Shown here: piece after piece, positions 14,988-23,623 of the stretch | Numbering within the stretch: position 1 is the stretch's first letter | Layout: the number at the start of each line of letters is the position of its first letter | Assembly: GCA_910585535.1 (NCBI GenBank) | Contig: CAJUFK010000001.1 | Location: forward strand, 38,904 to 102,903 | Direction of reading: 5' to 3' | Length of the DNA: 64,000 nucleotides | Origin: an uncultured Angelakisella sp. | GTDB taxonomy: Bacteria > Bacillota > Clostridia > Oscillospirales > Ruminococcaceae | Made by a program: the position numbers and the translations under genes | Notes under the pieces: model-generated | Database searches by the model: none | Told to the model about the DNA's origin: nothing | The model's input: only the letters and a program-made list of their open reading frames with translations

Positions 14988-15295
14988 GGCGCATCACCCT
15001 CTTTTGTAATTTCGACGCAGGAACTGACTTCCTCCAATTCGTTGCCGTAGACATCAAATTCGGAGTTGTCATCAAAGCGAACCTCATACAATCCGCCCTT
15101 ATCCATAATGGCATCAAAGTCTACGTCCATTCCTATATAGTCCTTTGCTTCACATTTCCTCATCACAATGCACTTCCGCCCGTTGTAGCGAGGGAGATCT
15201 GTGAGTTCATCGGACTCGTCCTCGGCTCCGTCCGTAAATCGGAGGAAGAAGATGTATTCTTCGCCCACAAGAATTTTACGCTCAATCTTACACAC
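14984..15295 (-). CDS. Hypothetical protein, 103 aa
   Basis: A GTG start at 15,295 follows GAAAGGAG. The chain is acidic with alternating beta-type stretches (KILVGEEYIFFLRF, GLYEVRFDDNSEFDVYGNEL), reading like a small all-beta domain. No catalytic motif, signal peptide or membrane segment is seen. It lies 69 bases after the DUF932-like gene, separated by a GC-rich hairpin (15,310-15,345) without a T-run, and overlaps the next small gene. Confidence 0.5.
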   Translation of the reverse strand: MCKIERKILVGEEYIFFLRFTDGAEDESDELTDLPRYNGRKCIVMRKCEAKDYIGMDVDFDAIMDKGGLYEVRFDDNSEFDVYGNELEEVSSCVEITKEGDAP

Positions 15296-15364
15296 AGCCT
15301 TTCTCCTTTCAAAGTGGGGGAGAGGAGTCGCCTCCCCTCCCCACGCAGTTTTCTCCCAAGAATC

Positions 15365-16495
15365 TTAGGCAGCGACAGCCGTATGAAGGAGGTCGGCGGC
15401 GTAGGTCTCGATATCCATGCGGGTATCAAGGTCAAACCGCGCCTCCTGGGCGAACTCCGTCAACGCATTGACAAAACCCCACACAGTGATGACACCGCCG
15501 TTCCCTGCGTACCGGTCGCCGGCGAGTCGGACAATCTGCGCCTCCTCCTTCTCTGTCAGCTTAACACTGGCCTTGAAGGAATCCAACTCCTTCTTGAGAT
15601 CGGCAGGATCCAACTCCTTCCGCCGGGCCTTCTCGATCAGTTCTGCGGCATTGGCGCAGAAGGTGGGGAAGGAAGCCAGGGCGTCCTCCAAGGACTCCCG
15701 GAAGTCATCGGCCCCATACAGGCCCAGGTGACGCTTGTGCAGCACCTTTCCGGTCATCTTCTCCATCACCAGGCCGTTCTTACAGACCTGCTTATAAAGA
15801 AAGAACTTAACCTGAAGGCTGCCGTTGCCGACATCCCCGCTCGTGATGAGCAGACCAGGATACAGGTCCTCGCCATCCACATTCAGCGGCTCAGGGGAGG
15901 TGAGGCGGATATGCGCCCCCTCCTCATTGATGTGATAACCAACGACATTGAAGTCATCGCTCATCGCATCCTTCACGGTAGCCAGAACCTGGTCGGAGTC
16001 AAAGACAGCGTAAGAGGCGCTGACGATCCCGCGAATCCGGATGGGCCCGCCGACCTCCGGCTGGTAAAGCCGAATCCGGGTTGCAGCATCGTAATGCCGC
16101 ATGAAAGTGTCTACCGTGTTCGGATACACCTCCCGAATCTCCGGAATATCAGCCTCAAGGCACTTGGCCATGAACGCATGGGGGACACCCAGCCGCACAG
16201 AGCAAAGCTGATAAAAGGACCACTGGGTGAGCCTTGCACTTACAGGAACGGACAGCGTCATCTCACCATTCCCGCCCATAGGGGCAAGGAAATTCAGCGT
16301 GCCATAATCGCCCTCAAGGGAGATGCTGGCACTGGTCAGACCGGGATTGAGAGCCCCGGTCTCCTTCTTGTTCCCTCGACGGCCGGTAAAGGCCCCGGGG
16401 AGGATGATGTCCTTGCAGCACCCCTGAATATCAAGGGCCTGAGCAATCAAGTCATCCATCCGAACTGCACTGCGCTGATAAAGTTTTGCCATCAT
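15365..16495 (-). CDS. DUF932-like phage/plasmid protein
   Basis: A 376-residue cytosolic protein. The order of segments resembles DUF932 proteins found on phages and plasmids, whose function is unknown: an N-terminal region ending SARLTQWSFYQLCSVRLGVP, a middle with IRGIVSASYAVFDSDQVLATV, and a beta-rich part (YPGLLITSGDVGNGSL) before a helical C-terminal half. The start is the double ATG at 16,495, behind GGAAGGAG. A long leader (copy C plus about 110 bases) precedes it. Family assignment is by pattern only. Confidence 0.55.
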   Translation of the reverse strand: MMAKLYQRSAVRMDDLIAQALDIQGCCKDIILPGAFTGRRGNKKETGALNPGLTSASISLEGDYGTLNFLAPMGGNGEMTLSVPVSARLTQWSFYQLCSVRLGVPHAFMAKCLEADIPEIREVYPNTVDTFMRHYDAATRIRLYQPEVGGPIRIRGIVSASYAVFDSDQVLATVKDAMSDDFNVVGYHINEEGAHIRLTSPEPLNVDGEDLYPGLLITSGDVGNGSLQVKFFLYKQVCKNGLVMEKMTGKVLHKRHLGLYGADDFRESLEDALASFPTFCANAAELIEKARRKELDPADLKKELDSFKASVKLTEKEEAQIVRLAGDRYAGNGGVITVWGFVNALTEFAQEARFDLDTRMDIETYAADLLHTAVAA

Positions 16496-16607
16496 AACAA
16501 AATTCTCCTTCCTTCTAACTACTTTCAAATAAATTTCACTTCCCCCACGATTGCAGGGGCGACTTTCTTTATATAATCAGGCTGGGCCTGTTGCTTCGGG
16601 GAAATCT

Positions 16608-16764
16608 ATTCCACGCAAAAAGGGAGCAGCGCATCACAACCGCATTACTGCGTTTAGACGCACTGCCCCCGATTTGGTGGCTGTCTTAACATCTGCTTCC
16701 GTCTCTGCGAGAGGGAAATAGATACTTACACTCCTTATTGTAATTAGAGTTAAGCATCTGTCAA
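16608..16764 (-). promoter_or_regulatory. Structured leader RNA, copy C, with promoter
   Basis: TTGACA (16,759-16,764), 16-nt spacer, TACAAT (16,737-16,742). P1: ATCTATTTCC/GGAAGCAGAT. P2: GGGGGCAGTGCGTC with GATGCGCTGCTCCC gives 14 uninterrupted pairs, including G-U, with the inner CGCA-GTAA-TGCG hairpin and TTTTT after it. P3 is weakest here: CCAC/GTGG, four pairs. About 110 bases separate this copy from the gene start at 16,495, more than in copies A, B and E. Confidence 0.7.
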
Positions 16765-16771
16765 GAGGCTG

Positions 16772-16818
16772 GAAAAAGAAAAGGCACCCCCACAAAAATC
16801 GTGGAGGCGCCATTTTTC
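16772..16818 (-). terminator. Intrinsic terminator after the 16848 gene
   Basis: GGCGCCTCCAC pairs with GTGGGGGTGCC and is followed on the minus strand by TTTTCTTTTTCC. It insulates the gene from the copy C promoter. Confidence 0.75.
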
Positions 16819-16847
16819 AAGTAGGTAAGGCAAGGATTCCCCCTCAT

Positions 16848-17426
16848 TCATGTGGGGGGTAGTTGATGCCCCGGCTTTCTGCTGAATCTGCTGTGGGGTT
16901 GCTGGCCGATTTGGCCAACAGCACAGCAGAGGCTGAAAAACTCCCGTTCTACACAAGAATAAGCATCGCCCATTTCCAAAGCAATTTCTTCTATACGGCT
17001 CCTTTCGTCAAATGGCACAATGACAAGGAGCTCATGTCCATCAGGATCGGTATCCTCGCCAACGAGGATATCGACATTTGGCAGCCGAGCCTCCAACTCC
17101 TGCCCGTATTTCTGGATTGCCTGGAAGAGAAGACCTCCCATCGCCCGGGCACAGAAATTGCGTTCTTTAATGGTCATGATGTCGGCAAGCCAACTGTAAT
17201 CAAACAGCAGTTCAAGAGCCATGGCCGCTTTGCCGTCATAGCTTACCACACGCCGATACGGATCATCCTCCCACTGCCATCCTTCATAGAGGATTTTCTG
17301 CTTGGGAGGGAGTTCCTCCGGGTCGTCCGAACTAAAACGCTCAGTGCCGGGAACATTGATTTCCCCCAGCAAATTGCACCAGTAGTAAAGCAATTCCTTC
17401 GCATAGATTTCCTTTAAGTTTTTCAT
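16848..17426 (-). CDS. Hypothetical protein, 192 aa
   Basis: I do not recognise the family. The protein starts MKNLKEIYAKELLYYWCN and is mixed alpha/beta and acidic, with LPNVDILVGEDTDPDGHELL near the centre. It ends with a basic tail. The start ATG at 17,426 lies about 20 bases from the right end of the IscB element and has no good ribosome binding site. The 5' region may therefore have been altered by the insertion. If it was once transcribed from copy D, the IscB element now sits between promoter and gene. Confidence 0.5.
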   Translation of the reverse strand: MKNLKEIYAKELLYYWCNLLGEINVPGTERFSSDDPEELPPKQKILYEGWQWEDDPYRRVVSYDGKAAMALELLFDYSWLADIMTIKERNFCARAMGGLLFQAIQKYGQELEARLPNVDILVGEDTDPDGHELLVIVPFDERSRIEEIALEMGDAYSCVEREFFSLCCAVGQIGQQPHSRFSRKPGHQLPPT

Positions 17427-17455
17427 CAAACTTCACGCTGCGGAAACCCCTGGCT

Positions 17456-18751
17456 TTAGCCATGGGGAGGAGCAGCGTTCCTCCTTTCCAAAATACAACT
17501 GCCTGCTATTTCGAGCAGTTTCAGTTTTTTATAACTGGCGCTATTGCTTACAACAGCACCATCGAACAATTTAAGGGCAAAGTACCCAGTAGCTCGCCTT
17601 CCTGTAATGAAGCACTCTTCCCCGGAGAACAAGACCTTGTCCCAGAGCCGAAAGCCTTTCACTAAGTACGGCGCCTGATTCCGCTTTCTCACTCCACCCT
17701 TAATAGCGTTTGACTTATGCAGCTGGCGATTATGCCGCCGCAAGGCTTTACTCCTGTACACCACATCGTCCGGAACCGCCAGCGGGACGCCGCTGATACA
17801 GCGGGCATCGTTAGCGTGGCTCTTCTCAATGCGATGCGTCTCCCGCAGGTACTTAGTGATGTATCCGTGTGTCTCGGCAACGGGGATGCTCAACTCGCTC
17901 TGAAGCCTGGCAATCAGCGTTTTCCGCATGATTCCCATGAATGCGGCATCCCGTAGGGGGCGCCCACGCTTGACTCCGTCCAGAGTGATCTTCCCCGCAT
18001 GATACAGAGTGTGACAATCCTCACAGAGGGTTATCAAATTGTTGGGGGCGTTCCCACCAGTTTTCCTGCTTTCAATGTGGTGCGCTTGCAGCGTCACTGT
18101 GTGCAGTTTCACCGCCGTCTTCTCCGAAGGATGCGTCCCACAATGCTGGCAGGTGTAATTATCCCTCTTGAGAACATGTTGCCGAGTGTTGTATAAGTCG
18201 TATTTCTCCCCCAGCTGGTAATCCTTCCCCACGGGGAGCGGCTTACCCTCAAGCATCGCTTTGAGCCGCTGGGTGTCAAACTCCGCCGTCTCCACGATGA
18301 CTCGGGAGACGGGAAGGATGCGGCAAATCCGCTTGATTGCGGTGATGTGCTCCTGGATCTTCGCCTCAATAGAAGGGGCAAGCCACCCTTTGTGCTTAGA
18401 ATACACCCGGTTGTCGAACCTCGGAGCACGATACCGTGTTTTACGACTCCGCCGGCTCCGGCGCAGCTCCCGCCGGGTGGAAAGCAAATTCACAACATCG
18501 TTTCTTGGTTTTAATTCCTCCTTATAAAGTTCACGCTTCTCTGTGCATGCAGACAACCCGATAGTCTTTGACCCGGCATCCACACCTAGAGAAATTGGTT
18601 GCTTGTACCCGCTGCTGCTGTACAGAAGCTGCACGACAAACGGGGTACGGCGTACCACCTTGGCCTCCCGCCTTTTTAGCAGGAGCCTTGCTTTCCTTGG
18701 CGAACACGGCATCAGCGGTTCGCCCTGTTGATTGAGCACATAGACATTCAT
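17456..18751 (-). CDS. iscB: IscB RNA-guided nuclease
   Basis: A 431-residue IscB, the family ancestral to Cas9. It has the N-terminal PLMP motif (12-15), RuvC-I Asp in SLGVDAGSKT (about Asp58), and an Arg-rich bridge helix (RRELRRSRRSRKTRYR, about 93-108). RuvC-II Glu lies in VIVETAEFD (about 154), the HNH domain contains CQHC, LQAHHIE (224-225) and LCEDCHTLYH, and RuvC-III is SHANDARC (His312, Asp315). All catalytic residues are present. The ATG at 18,751 follows AAAGGAGGG. A guide RNA gene lies immediately upstream, so this looks like a functional RNA-guided DNA nuclease. Confidence 0.93.
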   Translation of the reverse strand: MNVYVLNQQGEPLMPCSPRKARLLLKRREAKVVRRTPFVVQLLYSSSGYKQPISLGVDAGSKTIGLSACTEKRELYKEELKPRNDVVNLLSTRRELRRSRRSRKTRYRAPRFDNRVYSKHKGWLAPSIEAKIQEHITAIKRICRILPVSRVIVETAEFDTQRLKAMLEGKPLPVGKDYQLGEKYDLYNTRQHVLKRDNYTCQHCGTHPSEKTAVKLHTVTLQAHHIESRKTGGNAPNNLITLCEDCHTLYHAGKITLDGVKRGRPLRDAAFMGIMRKTLIARLQSELSIPVAETHGYITKYLRETHRIEKSHANDARCISGVPLAVPDDVVYRSKALRRHNRQLHKSNAIKGGVRKRNQAPYLVKGFRLWDKVLFSGEECFITGRRATGYFALKLFDGAVVSNSASYKKLKLLEIAGSCILERRNAAPPHG

Positions 18752-18764
18752 GATGCCGTGCCCT

Positions 18765-19000
18765 CCTTTCTCTAATGTGGCAGCTAACATAAAACTGCCC
18801 TCCACCGAAGCGGAGTAAGGTATCCTTCCCCAATGTCAGAAGCGGTTTCCACAGCCGAACCTTCGCCCCTTACCCCAGGGCAGCATGATCCGTTGTCGCA
18901 GTGCGTGGAGTTAGGATAACGCCCCACGGTGCCTATACATTCGCTTCTGACGGAGTGCTCGTAGCACTTAGGGTAGTCAGCACGGCTCTCGGGATTACTC
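18765..19000 (-). ncRNA. Omega-RNA (HEARO RNA) of IscB
   Basis: The region directly upstream of iscB, ending at its ribosome binding site, has the HEARO arrangement. GAGCCGTGCTGACTACCC starts the scaffold near 18,988, and CGTCAGAAGCG pairs over about 100 bases with CGCTTCTGAC (plus coordinates 18,942-18,951 with 18,835-18,844, ten perfect pairs). A GGCGAAGGTTCGGC-type hairpin and CTCCGCTTCGGTGGAG precede the start. The guide is expected at the 5' end, taken from sequence at or outside the left end. I cannot fix the exact 5' end. Confidence 0.8.
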
Positions 19001-19070
19001 CCTCAAGCCCCCGGCTTTAGCCGTGGGGTTGCTGACTGTTCTGTCCCCTTAATATTTGCTTGTTGGCGGA

Positions 19071-19193
19071 CTAAAACGCACAGCCCACTTGACCGTTCCA
19101 GCCTGCTGGAGTTGACTCGCCGGGGCTCACTGGTTGATTAGGAAGGTTCCCTGGCCCTCTAACGTCTGGGTTAAAACATCTCTGAAATCCATC
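19071..19193 (-). CDS. Short ORF behind leader copy D (possible truncated gene), 40 aa
   Basis: ATG at 19,193 follows AAAAGGAGG and opens a 40-codon frame starting MDFRDVLTQTLEGQG and ending GQVGCAF. It is the only frame that uses leader copy D. It stops about 40 bases before the IscB element. It may be a complete small gene, or the 5' remnant of a gene cut by the insertion; the second is favoured because the other leader copies precede genes of 144-389 residues. Confidence 0.4.
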   Translation of the reverse strand, partial: DGFQRCFNPDVRGPGNLPNQPVSPGESTPAGWNGQVGCAF

Positions 19194-19209
19194 CTCCTTT
19201 TCCGGGGAT

Positions 19210-19363
19210 AGCCACAAAACAAAAAAGCGGTGCAGCCAACACGAAAAATCGCGTTTAGACGCACCGCCTCTGTTTCGATGACTGTCTTAACATCTGCTTC
19301 CAACTCAATGAGGTGGAATAGATACTTACGCCTTTATTGTAATTGGAGTTAAGAGGATGTCAA
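19210..19363 (-). promoter_or_regulatory. Structured leader RNA, copy D, with promoter
   Basis: TTGACA (19,358-19,363), 16-nt spacer, TACAAT (19,336-19,341). P1: ATCTATTCCA/TGGAAGCAGAT. P2: GCGGTGC/GCACCGC followed by TTTTTTG, with GTGCGTCTAAACGC conserved at its top. P3: AGTCAT/GTGGCT, where U-G and A-U changes keep six pairs. The ribosome binding site AAAAGGAGG follows. Confidence 0.7.
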
Positions 19364-19365
19364 CA

Positions 19366-19418
19366 GGGAAAAAAGAGAAAAGGCCCGAGCTTTTTGAGAA
19401 GCCTGGGCCTTGGTTATG
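19366..19418 (-). terminator. Intrinsic terminator after the UvrD-like gene
   Basis: GGCCCAGGCTT pairs with AAGCTCGGGCC and is followed on the minus strand by TTTTCTCTTTTTTC. Confidence 0.75.
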
Positions 19419-21828
19419 CAACCGGGGAGGCATATTCGATCTGATCCAGCCTGGCGGAGGCGCAGAGGATTTCCTGCTCGCCGTGCTTATCAAAAATAGC
19501 CACTACCTTCCAGTCTCCGTCTTTTGGCTCCGCTGCGATAATCCAGCCATCGCCGAAGGCTTTGCTTCGCACCCTGTCGCCCGGGACGAAAAGGCTGTTG
19601 GAGGTCCCAGTCACCTCGATCTGAGTGCGGGCACAGTCCAGTTCCGCCTGCCGCCTGGCATCGTTCACCTTGACCTCGTACAAATTGCGGGGGATCTCCT
19701 CCAGGAATCGGGAGGGGTCGCAGTTGTTGAACCGCCCCGCCATAGTGCGGCACTCGGCGTGGATAATGTGGAGCTGCCGCTCGGCGCGGGTAATAGCCAC
19801 ATAGGCCAGCCGGCGTTCTTCCTCTATGCCCCCAACCTCATTTAGAGCCATCCGGTGAGGGAAGAGATTTTCGTCCATCCCGGCGAGGAATACAGTATCG
19901 AACTCCAAGCCCTTGGATGCGTGGATGGTCATCAGCGTGACCCGGTTAACCTGCCCCTTGTCTTTATCCGGTTCCGAATAAAGCGCAACTTCTTCCAGGA
20001 AAGATTCCAAGGACGGATTCTTGGCAGTTTCCTCGTACCGGGCCATGGCGGAGCGCAATTCGTCGATGTTCTCCAGGCGCTCCAGGCCCTCTCGGCCTTT
20101 CTTCTTCAGCTCCGCAATGTACCCGCTGTCCTTTGCGAGTTTCATCATCACATCTCCCAGAGGAATATGCCCCAGGCACCCGGCGCACTCTCTAATCATC
20201 CGAACAAAGGATGTCAACTGCTTGGTCCGGCTATAGAGCTTATCATAGCGGTCGGCGTGAGCCATTACCTCAAAAAGAGTGGTGTCTGCGCCGTCCCCGT
20301 CACTCTCAAAGAGAGATAACGGTTCCGCTCTCTTTCCGCCGGCGTTTTTGCGGTTCGACTGAACAATCTGAACCAGTGTTTCGACCGTGCTATCACCGAT
20401 ACCTCTCCGGGGAGTGTTAATGATCCGCCGCAGACGCAGGGTGTCATCCGGGCGAACGAGCAGGGTGAGGTAGGCCAGCATATCCTTGACCTCCTTGCGG
20501 TCGTAGAACCGAAGCCCACCCACAATGCGATAGGGGATTTGCTCCTCCACCATGCGCCGTTCCAGCACCTGGGACTGGGCATTGACCCGATAAAGGACAA
20601 CGAACTGGCTGTACTTATCCCCAGCGGCAACCCGGCGCTTAATCTCCTCGGCGATATAACGGGATTCGCCCATCTCGTCCTCCGCCTGGTAGACATGGAG
20701 CTTATCGCCATCCCCGTTGACAGTCCAGAGAGTTTTGCCCTTGCGGGCGGTGTTGTTCTCGATAACCGCATTGGCGGCCGCCAGGATGGTTGCGGTGCTG
20801 CGGTAGTTCTGCTCCAACCGAAACACGCTGGCGCCAGGGAACACAGACTCAAACTGAAGGATGTTTTCGATGGTAGCGCCCCGAAAGGCATAGATGCTCT
20901 GGTCGTCATCCCCGACCACGCAGATGTTGTGGTATTTATCGGCTAAAAGCCGGACCAGTTCAAACTGTGCAATGCTGGTATCCTGGTACTCATCCACCAG
21001 GATGTACCGAAACTGGTCCTGGTAGTGTTCCAGAACGGTGGGGAATTTCCGGAAAAGAAGGACAGTTTGCATGATGAGATCGTCGAAGTCCAGCGCATTC
21101 GCCAGACGCAGCTGCTCCTGGTAGAGTTTGTAGGCTTCGGCATACTTCTTTAGCCGGAAGTTTTCCTGCACCTCATCCAGGCTTGCATATTCCGCAGGAG
21201 TGAGAAGCCGGTCTTTCGCCCGACTGATTGCGGACAGGATCTCCTTTGGCGGGAAGTCTTTAGGGTCCACATTCATGATTTTAAGGGCCGCCTTCATCAT
21301 CTGCACGGAATCATCGGTGTCATAGATTGCAAAATCGTTACCATAGCCGAGGCGCTGGATCGTCTGCCGGAGGATTCGAACACAGGCAGAGTGGAAGGTC
21401 GCCGCTAGGATACCATTGCTCTCCTCTCCCAGCATGGTGGCAAGCCGGTCACGCAGTTCGTTGGCGGCTTTGTTTGTAAAGGTGATAGCGAGAATGTTCT
21501 GGGGCGACACCGTCCGCCCCCGGACCAGAGAAATCGCCTTGTCCGGGAGGGGAACGGTGCTCTTTAGGCACGCTTCAAGGAAGGAAACATCCTGCTCCGT
21601 TACGGCAAGGGGCATGGAGTTGCTGTTGTGGGCGTCGCCGAATCGAATCATGTTTGCAATCCGGTTCACCATGACGGTGGTTTTACCGCTCCCGGCGCCC
21701 GCCAGGATCAGCACGGGGCCGTCCATCGCAAACAGAGCTTCCTTTTGGCGGGGGTTCATCCGGTTAAAAAAGCGGTCGATAACCCCTTTGCGGGCCGCCA
21801 GGTAACTGGCTGTGATGTTTTCTTCCAT
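19414..21828 (-). CDS. UvrD/PcrA-type superfamily 1 DNA helicase
   Basis: An 804-residue SF1A helicase. Motif I is AGAGSGKTTV (about 44-53), motif II DEYQDTS, motif III GDDDQSIYAFRGA, motif IV near LEQNYRST, motif V MTIHASKGLEFDTVFL and motif VI YVAITRAERQL. The C-terminal PcrA-like SH3 patch (VPGDRVRSKAFGDGWII) is present. Plasmid-borne homologues support rolling-circle or conjugative replication and repair. The start ATG at 21,828 follows GAGGAAATC. It lies 12 bases after the lipoprotein gene and is probably co-transcribed with it and with the ParM-like operon. Confidence 0.93.
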   Translation of the reverse strand: MEENITASYLAARKGVIDRFFNRMNPRQKEALFAMDGPVLILAGAGSGKTTVMVNRIANMIRFGDAHNSNSMPLAVTEQDVSFLEACLKSTVPLPDKAISLVRGRTVSPQNILAITFTNKAANELRDRLATMLGEESNGILAATFHSACVRILRQTIQRLGYGNDFAIYDTDDSVQMMKAALKIMNVDPKDFPPKEILSAISRAKDRLLTPAEYASLDEVQENFRLKKYAEAYKLYQEQLRLANALDFDDLIMQTVLLFRKFPTVLEHYQDQFRYILVDEYQDTSIAQFELVRLLADKYHNICVVGDDDQSIYAFRGATIENILQFESVFPGASVFRLEQNYRSTATILAAANAVIENNTARKGKTLWTVNGDGDKLHVYQAEDEMGESRYIAEEIKRRVAAGDKYSQFVVLYRVNAQSQVLERRMVEEQIPYRIVGGLRFYDRKEVKDMLAYLTLLVRPDDTLRLRRIINTPRRGIGDSTVETLVQIVQSNRKNAGGKRAEPLSLFESDGDGADTTLFEVMAHADRYDKLYSRTKQLTSFVRMIRECAGCLGHIPLGDVMMKLAKDSGYIAELKKKGREGLERLENIDELRSAMARYEETAKNPSLESFLEEVALYSEPDKDKGQVNRVTLMTIHASKGLEFDTVFLAGMDENLFPHRMALNEVGGIEEERRLAYVAITRAERQLHIIHAECRTMAGRFNNCDPSRFLEEIPRNLYEVKVNDARRQAELDCARTQIEVTGTSNSLFVPGDRVRSKAFGDGWIIAAEPKDGDWKVVAIFDKHGEQEILCASARLDQIEYASPVA

Positions 21829-21840
21829 GATTTCCTCCTA

Positions 21841-23586
21841 CTACACTGTGTCATCCCCCATGGGGGTCAAATCGTTCTTGGCATACTGGGCGTAGCCGCC
21901 AATGAAGTGTTGGGTATCGTCAATCCGTGCCCTAAAGTTATCCCGCCGGGCAAAGAAACACCCATACATTTCCATAGGAGCGTCAAAATACATTACCACT
22001 TCCGGGAAACCGAAGGAAGCGCATCCCAGTTTCGCTCGGTAGTCCACCATCTCGAACATAGCGTCCTCATCGAACTTTTCCAGATACCCCACCTTCGCCC
22101 CACTTTTGATGATGCGGGAATAGGTGTCGTACCCCGCCATCAAAAGTTCGGTAACGGTGTGATAGGATGCGTCCTTGTTGCGGATGTGCCCCATGTTATG
22201 CTGGACGTTCTTCAGGGCGAAGGTATAATACCGTTCTTCCGGGACGTACTTGGTGATCTCATCTACCGAATAGGCCACCCAGTGGTCACGATACTTGGTG
22301 TAGTCCTCCAGGATGAACCGGTCCACGGCTTTCTTTGCCATGTTGAGGTATTCAGCCCTCGGATTCTGCCCGTAGAGTTTGAGCAGGCCAAAGGTAGCTT
22401 CGCCCTCATAATAGACGGAGATGAACTCGTCCGCCTTGATGAAGTCGGGAGACCAGCGGTGCCAGTATTTTCCGGTCTCCGGGTCACTCATCGCAAGAAT
22501 ACCATTACCAAGAGCGTCCAGGAGATTGTCGTGGCGGTCAGTTTGAAACACATCTTTATAGGTTGAAAGGGCAATCGCCGCAAGTCCGCCTCCGCCGATA
22601 TTCAGAGCATCCAGCCCTGTCTCTTTCACGAAAGCAGTGTCATCGTCCCGATAGACGATGTAGTTTTCAATAGCGTAGTTGATCGCCTTATCAATCACTG
22701 TTGCCAGCTCGTCAGAGGGATCCAGCCGGTAGGCTTCCACCAACGACCAAATCGTCCCCATGTGACGCAAGGAATTATATCCGCCAAGATCGTCGCCGCT
22801 CCCGGCGTAATAGCCGTAACGGAAACTGCCGTCAGGCTGCATTTGCCAGGAAAGGTAGGATGCGCCGAGGGAGCAAAGTGCCTTGGCGGTGTTCTGGTTC
22901 ATTGCGATCTGCCGAACACCAAAATCACCCTCATCCGCGCTCAGTTTACGAACCATGACATCGGTCCCGCAAAAATAACCCTGGGTTACGAACAACACCA
23001 CATCGCTCAGAACAACAATCTCTCCGCCGAGATACTCACTGATCTTCTCTGCGGAGATTTTGTCATCCTTGTAATTGTAGATGTCGTTTGCATTGCACTC
23101 TTGCTCCAGAAAGGCCGTCTCCATTTCGGAGTCCAGGGCCAGTCCATACCGAAACGACTTATCACTGACACGAGCCAGTTCCTCCGCCACTTCATCGGCG
23201 GTAAAGGGTCCGCTCGCCGTCACAACATCCGCCTTCACCCATAAAGGAACAATTCCTTGCTCCTTTGCGAGCTTTCGGGCCCTACTCTCGGCGTCTTTCC
23301 AGGCGCTTTCAAGGCTGGTGGAGGTTGCGTGGGCGACTTTGGCCCGGTTCTCCCTATCGCAGAGAGACAGGAAAACCGTCGTCCCTTCCTCCGGGATGGT
23401 CAGTGCAGTATCTTCTGAAACTGTCGCCCACAGAGCGGACAGCCGCTCCGTTAAGACCTCTTCGATGTATTTGGTGTCCACTTTTTCCTTAGTCGAACAC
23501 CCGGCAATCGGCAGCAGCGCCAGTGCGACTGCCACAACCAGGCAGACGGCACGGAGGCTGCGCTTTGCTCTAAAAAACAGAAGCAT
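21841..23586 (-). CDS. Lipoprotein with alpha/alpha-toroid-like domain
   Basis: A 581-residue exported lipoprotein. The N-terminus is basic and hydrophobic and has the lipobox LLPIAGC (Cys about 29). Residues 30-200 are a mixed domain. From about 225 the chain shows repeated helical pairs with Gly/Trp-rich turns (YLSWQMQPDGSFRYGYY, GTIWSLVEAYRLD, FGLLKLYG), the pattern of six-hairpin glycosidases and related toroids. No catalytic pair can be assigned. The start ATG at 23,586 has GGGAGGAGAAAT before it. It may modify the cell surface for mating or host interaction; this is inference. Confidence 0.6.
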   Translation of the reverse strand: MLLFFRAKRSLRAVCLVVAVALALLPIAGCSTKEKVDTKYIEEVLTERLSALWATVSEDTALTIPEEGTTVFLSLCDRENRAKVAHATSTSLESAWKDAESRARKLAKEQGIVPLWVKADVVTASGPFTADEVAEELARVSDKSFRYGLALDSEMETAFLEQECNANDIYNYKDDKISAEKISEYLGGEIVVLSDVVLFVTQGYFCGTDVMVRKLSADEGDFGVRQIAMNQNTAKALCSLGASYLSWQMQPDGSFRYGYYAGSGDDLGGYNSLRHMGTIWSLVEAYRLDPSDELATVIDKAINYAIENYIVYRDDDTAFVKETGLDALNIGGGGLAAIALSTYKDVFQTDRHDNLLDALGNGILAMSDPETGKYWHRWSPDFIKADEFISVYYEGEATFGLLKLYGQNPRAEYLNMAKKAVDRFILEDYTKYRDHWVAYSVDEITKYVPEERYYTFALKNVQHNMGHIRNKDASYHTVTELLMAGYDTYSRIIKSGAKVGYLEKFDEDAMFEMVDYRAKLGCASFGFPEVVMYFDAPMEMYGCFFARRDNFRARIDDTQHFIGGYAQYAKNDLTPMGDDTV

Positions 23587-23623
23587 ATTTCTCCTCCCTA
23601 TTTTCTCTTGCTTTCCCAATACG

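Larger units (their letters stand above)
17440..19036 (-). mobile_element. IscB-carrying IS200/IS605-type element (no TnpA)
   Basis: Two near-identical hairpins bracket the unit: CCTGGCTTTAGCCATGG at 17,447-17,467 (containing the IscB stop codon) and CCGGCTTTAGCCGTGG at 19,008-19,028. Between them lie IscB and its guide RNA, with no transposase. The ends are approximate. This matches the known ISC/HEARO architecture, which depends on TnpA supplied in trans. Confidence 0.8.

Noticed and set aside
15314..16576. A 420-residue plus-strand open frame
   Set aside because: It lies opposite the DUF932-like gene, which has a leader, ribosome binding site and protein-like composition.
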